A DNA stretch of 64,000 nt from assembly GCF_017876675.1 (NCBI RefSeq), contig NZ_JAGIOI010000001.1, forward strand, positions 1,550,001 to 1,614,000, given 5' to 3'. Shown one piece after another: positions 33,081-41,536 of this stretch. How positions within the stretch are numbered: position 1 is the first letter of the stretch; the number at the start of each line of letters is the position of its first letter. The DNA comes from Arthrobacter stackebrandtii. Lineage in GTDB: Bacteria; Actinomycetota; Actinomycetes; Actinomycetales; Micrococcaceae. Made by a program: the position numbers and the translations under genes. A model generated the notes under the pieces. The model saw nothing but the letters and a program-made list of their open reading frames with translations, had not been told where the DNA came from and made no database searches.

Positions 33081-33610
33081 GCCTTCTCCTTCCCGGGCCG
33101 CTCCGGCTTGCCGGCTTGCTCTGGTTTGGCGGGTTTGTCCTGCCGCTTTGGCCCGATTCCGGGAATGGTTTCCCGTTTGTCGAGCGGCTGGTCGTTCTCG
33201 TGGAAGTCGGAGATTTCCACCGCAATCTCGGAGTCTTCCTCGTCGTCGTACAGGTTCTGGGTGGCGACGCGGATGTCTTCGCGGTCCACCTGGATGTCAT
33301 CGGCGCGGCTGAGCAGCCATGACCGGTAGATCAGGCCAAGCATGAAGGCGGTGACGGCGAAGGAAATGACAATCGAGGTGAGGATGAATGCCTGCGGCAG
33401 GGGGTCGTTGTATTCCACTGGGGGAATATCCTTGTTGAAGACCGGCGCCAGTCCGGCATAGCCTCCCGTGGTGAGCAGCAGGAGGTTGGTGGCATTGGCC
33501 AGCAACATCAGGCCCAGGAGCACCCGGGTCAGGCTTCTTTCCAGCAGCAGGTAGATGCCCACGGCGTACAGGACGCCCATGACGAGCAGGAGTGTCAAGT
33601 TCGCGCTCAC
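33077..33610 (-). CDS. mrpC: Na+/H+ antiporter subunit C (MrpC/MnhC)
   Basis: 177 aa. Three-helix NuoK-like core (MGVLYAVGIYLLLERSL, LLANATNLLLLTTGG, PQAFILTSIVISFAVTAFML) over the first 100 residues, then a 70-residue charged Lys/Glu/Pro-rich tail not seen in short family members. Overlaps mrpD by 4 bp and starts 4 bp before the mrpA stop. Confidence 0.95.
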   Translation of the reverse strand: MSANLTLLLVMGVLYAVGIYLLLERSLTRVLLGLMLLANATNLLLLTTGGYAGLAPVFNKDIPPVEYNDPLPQAFILTSIVISFAVTAFMLGLIYRSWLLSRADDIQVDREDIRVATQNLYDDEEDSEIAVEISDFHENDQPLDKRETIPGIGPKRQDKPAKPEQAGKPERPGKEKA

Positions 33611-36582
33611 CGGCCAACCTCCAACGGCTCGTCGTCCTCGATCAGTTCAATTCCGGCCATGCCGCTTTCTTCGTGCTGGTCAATTTCCGAGCCGAGGCTG
33701 CGGAGGACGTCGATGACAAGGCCCACAACAATCAGGTACACGCCGATGTCGAAGAGCGTTGAGGTGACGAACTTGATGTTGCCAAAAATGGGCCAGTCGA
33801 AGCTGATGATGGCACTTTGGAACACCTCTCCGCCAAAGAACAGGGGCATGAGCCCGGTCAGCGCCGCCATGGCCAGCCCGAGGCCCAGGAGGGTGCCGGC
33901 GGAAACACGGGTGGCCTCCGCCAGCTCAAAGCGCCCGCCGGCCAGGTAGCGGATGGTGAGGGCAAGCCCGGCCACCAGGCCGCCGGCAAAGCCGCCGCCG
34001 GTGCCGTTGTGTCCCACGAGCAGCAGGTAGACGGAAATGACCATGATGCTGTGGAACACCAGGCGCGTGACCACCTCAATGATGATCGATCGCCGTTCAG
34101 GGGCCAGCGTCCGGCCGGCCACCAGCCACGGGTTGCGGGTGGAGGCGGAGAATTTCTTGGCGATCTTGATGGTGGGTGCCGGCAGGGACGAACGCAGCTT
34201 GCCAATACTCCCGGTTTCCACGGTTTCGGCGCGGGGAAGGCTCATGCCGCGGCCCCTGACGAAGATCAGGCTCGCAATGCCCGTGGCGGCGATGGCAAGT
34301 ACGGAGACCTCTCCGAACGTGTCCCAGGCGCGGATGTCCACCAGGGTCACGTTGACGACGTTGAGGCCGCCGCCGCCCTCATATGCCATTCTCGGCATGG
34401 ACAGGCTGACGGGGTCGTGGATGCGCGATCCCATGGCAAGGGCCCCCACCACCACCATGGTGGCGCCGAATCCGATGCCCAGTATCATGCGCAGGCCCTT
34501 GTGGCTGCCTGACTTGCGCTCTTCCAGGCCGGCCGGCAGTGAGCGCATGGCAAGCACAAATGCCACGAGGATGATGGTTTCCACCAGCATCTGCGTCAGT
34601 GCAAGGTCCGGGGCGCCCTGCAGCGCAAAGATCAGGGCAATGCCGTAGCCGGTCACGGAGACCATGAGGACGGCCATGAACCGTTTTGAGGCCCGTGCCG
34701 CCGCGACCGCACCGATGATGATGACGGCACCGGCGACAATTTGGAACGGGGATCCGGGGTCGACGAGGTAGAGGTTGTTGCTCCACTGCTGGTCGCCGAG
34801 GATCAGCACCGCCAGCACGGCGGCAATGGCCGTCGACAGGATCACGACGAGGTAGAAAAACAGTGAACCGCGCTGGGTGCGCCCGGTGACCCAAATCGCC
34901 ACCGCATCCAGGATCACGATGGACTGGCGGTAGCCGCGCTCGGCGTCCACCACCGACGGCACCTTGGCCTGCCATGCCTCCACCCGTGCACGGGCCAGGA
35001 ACAGTGCCAGGCCAAGCACCACGACCACGGCGCTAAGGCCCAGGGCAGGGGTGAAGCCGTGCCACAGCAGCAGGTGCAGCCCGTTGGGGTCATAGGAGGG
35101 GAACTGCGAGCTGTACGGCTTGATCCACCCTTCAACAACCGACGGGACAATGGCGTAGGCGAGCGTCAACATGGCCAGCAGCGCCGGCGCCGCCAGGAAC
35201 AGCCATCCCACGGGCTTGAACGCCGTGGCCATGCCCTTGGACTTCGTGGCGAACCCGCCCCACATGAAGCGGGCGCTGTAGGCAAACGTCAGCGCGGACC
35301 CGAGGACCACACCCACCACGACAAGCCACCCGACGACGGCGCTGGAGGGTCCGTGGCCTGCATTGGCCAGCAGCGCCTGAAAGACGCCTTCCTTGGCCAC
35401 GAAACCGGCGGTCGGCGGCAGCCCCGCCATGGATGCGGCACCGATCAGCGCCACCACGCCCAGCTTGGGCGCGGACTTGAATACGCCCGAGAGTTCCCGG
35501 ATGTCGCGGGTGCCGCTTTGGTGGTCAATGATGCCAACCACCAGGAACAGCGACGCCTTGAACAAGCCGTGGGCCAGCACCATGGCGAGGCCGGCCATGG
35601 CCGCCTCCTGCCCGCCCAGTCCCACGACGAGCGTCAAAAAGCCCAGCTGGCTGACGGTGCCGTACGCCAGGATGAGCTTGAGGTCGTGCTGGCGCAGCGC
35701 CCGCCAGCCGCCGAGCAGCATGGTGCCCAGGCCCAGCACCAGGATCATGGCCTGCCAGTATTCCGTCTGTGAATAGCCGGGCGCCAGGCGGGCAATCAGG
35801 TAGATGCCGGCCTTCACCATGGCGGCAGCGTGCAGGTAGGCGCTGACGGGCGTGGGCGCAGCCATGGCGCCGGGCAGCCAGAAGTGGAAGGGCAGCAGCG
35901 CCGACTTGGTCACGGCGCCCACCAGGATCAGCGCAATGCCAATGTCCAGAACAGTTCTGGAACTTCCGACGGCGGCCATCAGCTCGGGCGCCTTGGCCAC
36001 CACCGCGGAGATGCTGTAGGTGCCTGCCGTTTCACCGAGCATGATGAGTCCGACCAGCATGGCGAGCCCGCCAAAAGTCGTCACGATCAGGGCCTGAAGC
36101 GCGGCGCGGCGGGCCGCGATGCGGGTGCGCGCATAGCCGATCAGCAAATAGGAAAGGACCGTGGTCAATTCCCAGAAAATGAACAAAAGAATAAAGTTGT
36201 CGGCCGTGACCAGCCCAAACATGACCCCGGCGAAAGCGAGCAGCTGGGCACCAAAGCCGCCCAGTCCGGCGTCGTTGGTCTTGAAATAGCGGGCGCAATA
36301 CGCCAGCACCAGCGCACCAATTCCAAGGACAAGGAGGCACAGAATCCAGGAGAGCTGATCCATCCGGAAGTCCAGGTCCAACCGCAAAACCGGCACCCAG
36401 GGGATGTTCAGCGAAGGGCTGGGGAGTGTGTTGGAGAACACATTGTTGTACTGGGAAATGAGCCAAACGAAGCTGATTCCGGGGATTGCGGCCAGCACAT
36501 AAAATGCCGAACGTCCCATGCGCGAAAACAAAATGGGCGCAAAAATGGCCACAAGGAAGTGCGCACAAAGGACAAATAACAC
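33607..36582 (-). CDS. mrpA: Na+/H+ antiporter subunit A fused to subunit B (MrpAB)
   Basis: 991 aa. The N-terminal 770 residues are NuoL-like MrpA (FRMDQLSWILCLLVLGIGALVL, DNFILLFIFWELTTVLSYLLIG with the membrane Glu, FHFWLPGAMAAPTPVSAYLHAA), followed by the MbhE-type segment and a C-terminal MrpB domain (VFHSIMVISVYLLLVGHNGTGGGFAGGLVAGLAL, about 840-960). Largest subunit of an electrogenic Na+(Li+, K+)/H+ exchanger for alkali and salt tolerance. The GTG at 36582 is preferred: GGAG lies 6-8 nt upstream and the hydrophobic N-terminus starts there; codons back to 36759 look non-coding. Operon order mrpAB-C-D-E-F-G. Confidence 0.95.
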   Translation of the reverse strand: MLFVLCAHFLVAIFAPILFSRMGRSAFYVLAAIPGISFVWLISQYNNVFSNTLPSPSLNIPWVPVLRLDLDFRMDQLSWILCLLVLGIGALVLAYCARYFKTNDAGLGGFGAQLLAFAGVMFGLVTADNFILLFIFWELTTVLSYLLIGYARTRIAARRAALQALIVTTFGGLAMLVGLIMLGETAGTYSISAVVAKAPELMAAVGSSRTVLDIGIALILVGAVTKSALLPFHFWLPGAMAAPTPVSAYLHAAAMVKAGIYLIARLAPGYSQTEYWQAMILVLGLGTMLLGGWRALRQHDLKLILAYGTVSQLGFLTLVVGLGGQEAAMAGLAMVLAHGLFKASLFLVVGIIDHQSGTRDIRELSGVFKSAPKLGVVALIGAASMAGLPPTAGFVAKEGVFQALLANAGHGPSSAVVGWLVVVGVVLGSALTFAYSARFMWGGFATKSKGMATAFKPVGWLFLAAPALLAMLTLAYAIVPSVVEGWIKPYSSQFPSYDPNGLHLLLWHGFTPALGLSAVVVVLGLALFLARARVEAWQAKVPSVVDAERGYRQSIVILDAVAIWVTGRTQRGSLFFYLVVILSTAIAAVLAVLILGDQQWSNNLYLVDPGSPFQIVAGAVIIIGAVAAARASKRFMAVLMVSVTGYGIALIFALQGAPDLALTQMLVETIILVAFVLAMRSLPAGLEERKSGSHKGLRMILGIGFGATMVVVGALAMGSRIHDPVSLSMPRMAYEGGGGLNVVNVTLVDIRAWDTFGEVSVLAIAATGIASLIFVRGRGMSLPRAETVETGSIGKLRSSLPAPTIKIAKKFSASTRNPWLVAGRTLAPERRSIIIEVVTRLVFHSIMVISVYLLLVGHNGTGGGFAGGLVAGLALTIRYLAGGRFELAEATRVSAGTLLGLGLAMAALTGLMPLFFGGEVFQSAIISFDWPIFGNIKFVTSTLFDIGVYLIVVGLVIDVLRSLGSEIDQHEESGMAGIELIEDDEPLEVGR

Positions 36583-36782
36583 TAAAGTCTCCGCATGTTT
36601 CGGGCCGGCAATGAGCGAATCACGGGGGTGAATGTTGGCGATCCAACCCTCCAAGCCTATCAAGTGGGCGGCACCTAAAATGCCGCGGCGGCCGCCCGCG
36701 GCACGCTCCGCCCGGGTGAACGGTGCCTTAATGTTCGCGCGGCAACCGCGCCGCGGCACGGGGCCCGGATAGCATGTGCCGT

Positions 36783-38099
36783 ATGACGAACTCAGGCGCG
36801 GCCCCCGTGCCCACAGCCAACACGGAGAAGAATCCCGGGACCATCTGGCAGATCACGGCCTGGTCGTTGTGGGATTGGGGCGGCGCTGCATTCAACGCCG
36901 TGATGACCACGTTTATCTTCACGGCCCTGTACCTGACCAAGAATGAGGGGTTTGGCGGCGCCGACAAGGCCACCGCCACCCTGGCCTTCGCCATGTCCGT
37001 TTCCGGCTTTGCCATCGCCGCGCTGGCACCGGTCGCCGGCCAGCGCACAGACCACAGCGGCCGGCGCAAGATGTGGCTGGGCATCAACACCCTGATCGTC
37101 GTAGTGCTGACGGGTGCGTGCTTCTTTGTCCAGCCCAGCGAGTCCTACCTGCTCCTTGGCTGCATGCTGATCGCGGCCGGGCACGTGTTCTTCGAAATTG
37201 CCGGCGTGAACTACAACGCCATGCTCCTGCAGATCTCCAACAAGCACACCATTGGCCGGATCAGCGGATTCGGCTGGGCTGCCGGCTACCTGGGCGGCAT
37301 CGTGGCCCTGCTCATCGTGTTCTTCGCTCTCATCAAGCCTGAGGTGGGCATCTTCGGGATCACCAGCGCCGACGGCATGACCTACCGCGCCGTGGCCGTC
37401 TTCTCTGCCCTGTGGATCCTCATCTTCGCCATCCCCGTCATGTTGGCCATCCCGGAAACCAAGCCGGACCCCAACGAGCCCAAGGTGGGCTTCTTCCAGT
37501 CCTACAAGGAACTGTTCCAAACCATCATGCGCCTGTGGAGGCACGAGCGACACACGCTCTTCTTCCTGGTTTCCTCCGCCATCTTCCGCGACGGGCTGGC
37601 CGCCATATTCACCTTCGGCGCCGTCCTGGCCGTGGGCTCCTTCGGCTTCGAGACCGGCGACGTCCTCATCTTCGCCATCGCCGGAAACGTGGTGGCCGCA
37701 GTCGGCGCACTGTCCGCCGGCTTCTTCGACGACAAGTTCGGGCCCAAGGCCGTCATCGTCACCTCACTCGTGGGCCTGCTTGTTTCCGGCGGCGCCCTGC
37801 TGTTTCTGGACGGCAAGGAAGCCTTCTGGATCTTCGGCCTGATCCTGTGCCTGTTTGTCGGCCCCGCCCAGTCCTCGGCCCGCACCTTCATGGGCCGCCT
37901 TGCCACCCCGGGCCACGAGGGCGAAATGTACGGCCTCTACGCCACGACCGGCCGCGCCGTCTCGTTCCTGGCGCCGATGCTGTTCGGCTGGTGCATCATC
38001 ATCTTCGGCGCGCAGCGCTGGGGCATCATCGGCATCCTCGCCGTGCTGCTGCTGGGCCTGCTGTTGCTCCTGCCGGTCAAGGCCCCCGCCCACCGTTAG
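36783..38099 (+). CDS. MFS transporter, UMF1/Atg22-like
   Basis: 438 aa, 12 helices. WSLWDWGGAAFNAVMTTFIF at the N-terminus is the signature of the UMF1 (Atg22-like) group of major facilitators, which are often amino-acid effluxers; the substrate is unknown. The loop RTDHSGRRKMW is the MFS A-motif. The ATG at 36783 has TAGCAT (36770-36775) 7 nt upstream and no ribosome binding site, so a leaderless start is preferred to the in-frame codon at 36774. Divergent from the mrp operon. Confidence 0.9.
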   Translation: MTNSGAAPVPTANTEKNPGTIWQITAWSLWDWGGAAFNAVMTTFIFTALYLTKNEGFGGADKATATLAFAMSVSGFAIAALAPVAGQRTDHSGRRKMWLGINTLIVVVLTGACFFVQPSESYLLLGCMLIAAGHVFFEIAGVNYNAMLLQISNKHTIGRISGFGWAAGYLGGIVALLIVFFALIKPEVGIFGITSADGMTYRAVAVFSALWILIFAIPVMLAIPETKPDPNEPKVGFFQSYKELFQTIMRLWRHERHTLFFLVSSAIFRDGLAAIFTFGAVLAVGSFGFETGDVLIFAIAGNVVAAVGALSAGFFDDKFGPKAVIVTSLVGLLVSGGALLFLDGKEAFWIFGLILCLFVGPAQSSARTFMGRLATPGHEGEMYGLYATTGRAVSFLAPMLFGWCIIIFGAQRWGIIGILAVLLLGLLLLLPVKAPAHR

Positions 38100-38121
38100 C
38101 CAACCATCCCGCTCACAAAGT

Positions 38122-38172
38122 ACGACGGCGGGAGGCCGCCGTGGCGCTGCCAAGGTGACCTCCCGCCGTCGT
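38122..38172. terminator. Bidirectional terminator hairpin
   Basis: 14-bp stem ACGACGGCGGGAGG (38122-38135) with CCTCCCGCCGTCGT (38159-38172), loop 23 nt. Between the convergent MFS and dcd genes. Same ACGACGGCGG arm as the hairpins at 14.4 and 18.5 kb. On the plus strand AACAAAAAAC follows at some distance. Confidence 0.6.
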
Positions 38173-38264
38173 GAATTACGAACAAAAAACGCCGCCTCCC
38201 CACCGTCTGGCAGCGGGAAAACGACGTCTCTCGATGTGCCCGCGTCATCGCAACGGGCGCCGCA

Positions 38265-38858
38265 TCACTGGTCGGAGGGCAGCTCAATCCGGGTGCGGTG
38301 GAAATTCTGGTGCGAGCGCGACGCGGTGGGGCCGCGCTGGCCCTGGTAGCGGTTGAGGTTGTTGCCCGTGCCGTAGGCGTTCTCGGCCGGCGAGGTGAGC
38401 TGGAAGAAGCAGAGCTGGCCGATCTTCATGCCCGGCCACAACTTGATGGGCAGCGTGGCGACGTTGGAGAGTTCCAGCGTGACGTGGCCGGAGAAACCGG
38501 GGTCGATGAATCCGGCGGTGGAGTGCGTGAGCAGGCCCAGGCGTCCCAGTGAGGACTTGCCCTCCAGGCGTGCAGCGACGTTGTCCGGCAGCGTGACCGT
38601 CTCATAGGTGGAGGCGAGGGCAAATTCGCCCGGGTGCAGGATGAAGGCCTCGTCCGGGTCAACCTCAACCAGGCGGGTCAGCTCGGGCTGCTCCTCGGCG
38701 GGGTCGATGTGGGCGTAGCGGTGGTTGTCGAACAGCCTGAAGTACCTGTCGATGCGCACGTCAACGCTGGAGGGCTGCACCATGGCGGGGTCGTAGGGGT
38801 CCAAGACAATGCGCTTGGCGTCAATTTCGGCACGTATGTCGCGGTCAGAGATCAGCAC
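38265..38858 (-). CDS. dcd: dCTP deaminase (dUMP-forming type likely)
   Basis: 197 aa, cytosolic trimer. Seen: [55 protein letters not shown] with the catalytic Glu region, and GQLCFFQL. Deaminates dCTP to dUTP, and in actinobacteria often also hydrolyses it to dUMP, supplying thymidylate synthesis. The GTG start has TAAATT (38870-38865) 6 nt upstream inside the 10-bp palindrome CTAAATTTAG, consistent with a leaderless transcript. Monocistronic. Confidence 0.95.
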   Translation of the reverse strand: MLISDRDIRAEIDAKRIVLDPYDPAMVQPSSVDVRIDRYFRLFDNHRYAHIDPAEEQPELTRLVEVDPDEAFILHPGEFALASTYETVTLPDNVAARLEGKSSLGRLGLLTHSTAGFIDPGFSGHVTLELSNVATLPIKLWPGMKIGQLCFFQLTSPAENAYGTGNNLNRYQGQRGPTASRSHQNFHRTRIELPSDQ

Positions 38859-39048
38859 ACCCTAAATTTAGCGCATTTGGGCCCAACGGCTTGTCCGCGC
38901 CCGTCACGCGGGGACGCGTCCGGGGCGGTTAAGGGTCCCTTTCGGCGGGCACCGGAGCGGAAGGCGGGCTGCCCGCGGCCGTCGGGACTAAATGGTGCAC
39001 GGAATGCGTTTAACCCCAGTACGGAAAGACCCGACTAAAGTTGGAGCC

Positions 39049-39534
39049 ATGAATATTGAAGAGACGCCTCTTCCCGGAATTGGCGTGCGCAGGGAGCTGC
39101 GCCTGGCCACCGGACGGCGGGTGGGCGTTGTGACCCACCGCGACGGCCACACGGAACTGATCCTCTCCCGCGTGGACGACCCGGACGCGTGCGCCGCGTC
39201 CATCCCGCTCAGCGCCGATGAGGCCTCGACGCTGGGCCAGCTGCTGGGTTCTGCCCAGCTGGTTGCACAGCTGACGGCGGAGCAGGAGGACGTCTCCGGC
39301 ATCAGCACCCACCAGATCATGATCCGCAAGGGCACCGCGTTCGCGGGACGGCCGCTGGGCGACACCCAGATGCGCACCCGCACCGGCACCTCCATCGTGG
39401 CCCTGCTGCGCGGCGACGACGTCATCGCCTCCCCGCGCCCCGGCGAGATCCTGAAAGTCGACGACCTCGTCGTCATCGTAGGCACCGACAACGGCCTGGC
39501 AGACGCCGCCCTGATCCTGCAGTCCCGGCCCTAG
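39049..39534 (+). CDS. TrkA-C (RCK_C) regulatory subunit of cation/proton antiporter, KhtT-like
   Basis: 161 aa. The C-terminal half (HQIMIRKGTAFAGRPLGDTQMRTRTGTSIVALLRGDD, then PGEILKVDDLVVIVGT) is a TrkA-C domain, which binds nucleotide or ions and gates partner K+/H+ exchangers. The N-terminal half has no clear family. The ATG at 39049 has TAAAGT 7 nt upstream. It precedes the antiporter gene by 7 bp, the KhtT-KhtU arrangement of Bacillus. Confidence 0.9.
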   Translation: MNIEETPLPGIGVRRELRLATGRRVGVVTHRDGHTELILSRVDDPDACAASIPLSADEASTLGQLLGSAQLVAQLTAEQEDVSGISTHQIMIRKGTAFAGRPLGDTQMRTRTGTSIVALLRGDDVIASPRPGEILKVDDLVVIVGTDNGLADAALILQSRP

Positions 39535-39541
39535 CTGCACC

Positions 39542-40720
39542 ATGGACCCAACGACCCTCTCACTGATCCAGCTCGGCATCGTCTTTTTCGCGCTCGGATT
39601 CCTGGGTCGTTTGGCCGGCCGCATCGGCATGTCGCCGGTCCCCCTGTACCTGCTGGGAGGGCTGGCATTCGGCAACGGCGGCTTCGTCAACCTCGGCGGC
39701 ATTGACGACTTCGCCCACATCGCCAGCGAGATCGGCGTCATCCTCCTGCTGCTTATGCTCGGACTGGAATATACGGCAAAGGAACTGGTCACTGGCCTGC
39801 GCCAGTCATGGATGGCCGGACTGGTGGACCTTGTCCTGAACATGCTGCCCGGAGTCGCCGTCGCCCTGATCCTTGGCTGGGGCCCCGTGGGCGCGCTGGT
39901 CATGGCAGGCATCACCTACAGTTCCTCCTCCGGCATCATCGCCAAGGTGCTGGGCGACCTCGGCCGCCTCGGCAACCGCGAAACCCCCGTCATCCTGGCG
40001 GTGCTGGTCATTGAGGACCTCGCCATGGCCGCCTACCTGCCCATCCTGACAGCCGTCCTGGCGAGCGTGTCGTTCCTGGGCGGGCTGACCGCCGTCGGAA
40101 TTTCCCTGGCCGTCATCACCATGGTCCTGCTGGGCGCACTGCGGTATGGGCACATGGTCTCCAACGTCCTGGACAGCCCGGACCGGGAATCGTTTCTGCT
40201 GAAGCTGCTCGGTGCAGCGCTGCTGGTGGCGGGGGTGGCCTCGGCGCTGCAGGTCTCGGCCGCGGTGGGCGCGTTCCTGCTGGGCATCGCCATTTCCGGC
40301 GGCACGGCCGAGAACGCCACCCGGGTCCTGGAGCCCCTGCGCGACCTCTTCGCCGCCATGTTCTTTGTGCTGTTCGGCCTGAACACAGACCCCCGCACCA
40401 TCCCGCCGGTCCTGGGCGTGGCGCTCATCCTTGCCCTGGTCACAGCCCTCACGAAGGTGGCCACGGGGTGGTGGGCGGCGAAGCAACAGGGCATAGGCGT
40501 GCCCGGCCGGGCCAGGGCCGGCGCGGCGCTGATTGCCCGGGGCGAGTTCTCGATCGTCATCGCCGGGCTGGCCGTGGCATCCGGCGCCGTTCCCACGGAG
40601 CTCGCGGCCCTGGCCACAACCTACGTGCTGATCATGGCTGTCAGCGGCCCCATCGCCGCCCGGTACGTGGAACCGCTGGTGCGCGTGGTTCAGGGCAAGA
40701 AGCCGGAACCCGCCATTTAG
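39542..40720 (+). CDS. Monovalent cation:proton antiporter, CPA2 family (KhtU-like)
   Basis: 392 aa, about 12 helices of the KefB/KhtU exchanger fold: EIGVILLLLMLGLEYTAKEL, VMAGITYSSSSGIIAKVLGDLGR, ILAVLVIEDLAMAAYLPIL with the conserved Asp, and LIARGEFSIVIAGLAVASG. It probably exports K+ in exchange for protons under control of the TrkA-C protein encoded immediately upstream. No cytosolic RCK domain of its own, consistent with the separate regulatory subunit. Confidence 0.92.
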   Translation: MDPTTLSLIQLGIVFFALGFLGRLAGRIGMSPVPLYLLGGLAFGNGGFVNLGGIDDFAHIASEIGVILLLLMLGLEYTAKELVTGLRQSWMAGLVDLVLNMLPGVAVALILGWGPVGALVMAGITYSSSSGIIAKVLGDLGRLGNRETPVILAVLVIEDLAMAAYLPILTAVLASVSFLGGLTAVGISLAVITMVLLGALRYGHMVSNVLDSPDRESFLLKLLGAALLVAGVASALQVSAAVGAFLLGIAISGGTAENATRVLEPLRDLFAAMFFVLFGLNTDPRTIPPVLGVALILALVTALTKVATGWWAAKQQGIGVPGRARAGAALIARGEFSIVIAGLAVASGAVPTELAALATTYVLIMAVSGPIAARYVEPLVRVVQGKKPEPAI

Positions 40721-40830
40721 GCAGCCCGACGGCGGCCCGCGACTTTTTGCGTCCTTCCCGCCTTGGGCAGGGCCGTAGTATGAGGGAACCGGCGGGCGGC
40801 TTCGCCCAACGGCACCCTGAGGAGATCACC

Positions 40831-41112
40831 ATGGCATTTGGACGACGCAACCGACCCAGTCTTTTGGGCACCGCAGCCCGCACGGCAGTCATTGCCGGCA
40901 CAGCCACGGCAGCCAGCAACGCGGTGAACGCCAAGGCCGCCGCGCAGCATGCGCAGGCAGTTCCTCCCGCAGCCCCCGCAGTGGAGGCCGCTCCCGTGGC
41001 AGCCCCGGCCGATGACCTGCTCAACAAGTTGGAACGCCTCGCCGCCCTGCACGCCTCCGGCGCCCTGACCGATGCCGAATTTGCAGCGGTGAAGGCATCC
41101 ATCATCAGCTGA
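40831..41112 (+). CDS. Small SHOCT-domain protein
   Basis: 93 aa. Basic N-terminus MAFGRRNRPSLLGTAARTAV, an Ala/Val/Pro-rich middle, and a C-terminal SHOCT motif (LLNKLERLAALHASGALTDAEFAAVKASII), the short oligomerisation module found in many bacterial proteins. Function unknown. The ATG at 40831 follows TGAGGAGA; the frame is open upstream to 40468 only within the antiporter gene. Confidence 0.88.
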   Translation: MAFGRRNRPSLLGTAARTAVIAGTATAASNAVNAKAAAQHAQAVPPAAPAVEAAPVAAPADDLLNKLERLAALHASGALTDAEFAAVKASIIS

Positions 41113-41202
41113 CGGGCGTGTCACTGGTCATGAGCACACCGCGGCACGGGCTAGAATCAATAGCGGAACTTCAGCTGCGGCCTGCCGCACATGGGTTCCA
41201 GT

Positions 41203-41273
41203 GCGGGCGTAGCTCAATGGTAGAGCGCTAGCTTCCCAAGCTCGATACGCGGGTTCGATTCCCGTCGCCCGCT
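41203..41273 (+). tRNA. tRNA-Gly(CCC)
   Basis: 71 nt. Acceptor GCGGGCG/CGCCCGC, D-arm GCTC-AATGGTA-GAGC, anticodon loop TTCCCAA with anticodon CCC, T-arm GCGGG-TTCGATT-CCCGT, discriminator T. The anticodon stem has one T-C mismatch (second pair). CCA is not encoded. Followed at once by a strong terminator. Confidence 0.93.
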
Positions 41274-41283
41274 CTGTGTGAAT

Positions 41284-41321
41284 GCTGTTGCCCCCGGCCT
41301 GGCCGGGGGCAACAGCTGTTT
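41284..41321 (+). terminator. Rho-independent terminator after tRNA-Gly
   Basis: 16-bp perfect stem (41284-41299 with 41301-41316; GCTGTTGCCCCCGGCC) with a tiny loop, then TGTTT. Confidence 0.85.
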
Positions 41322-41401
41322 AACATGCGCTGCGGATTAACGCACCGGTGCGTGTAGGGTCAGGCTACGGGGTCATTTTGGCCCCACCTTAGGGAGCTGA
41401 C

Positions 41402-41536
41402 ATGGGCGACAAATCACCACGGCAAACCGCATCGAAGAAGTCAAGCAAGTCCATCAAGGAAAAGCGCGCCGACAAGCGGGCCGGCGAAACCGCTGCAAAC
41501 ATTGCTGACAAACCCACCCCCGCAAAGAAAAAATGA
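41402..41536 (+). CDS. Small basic protein, 44 aa (conserved actinobacterial type)
   Basis: Translates as a Lys/Arg/Ser-rich peptide beginning MGDKSPRQTASKKSSKSIKE and ending TPAKKK, likely nucleic-acid binding or disordered. AGGGAGCT lies 7-8 nt before the ATG. The stop overlaps the start of the next gene (ATGA), so they are translationally coupled. Similar short MGDKSPR peptides are, to my knowledge, annotated widely in actinobacteria without a function. Confidence 0.8.
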   Translation: MGDKSPRQTASKKSSKSIKEKRADKRAGETAANIADKPTPAKKK

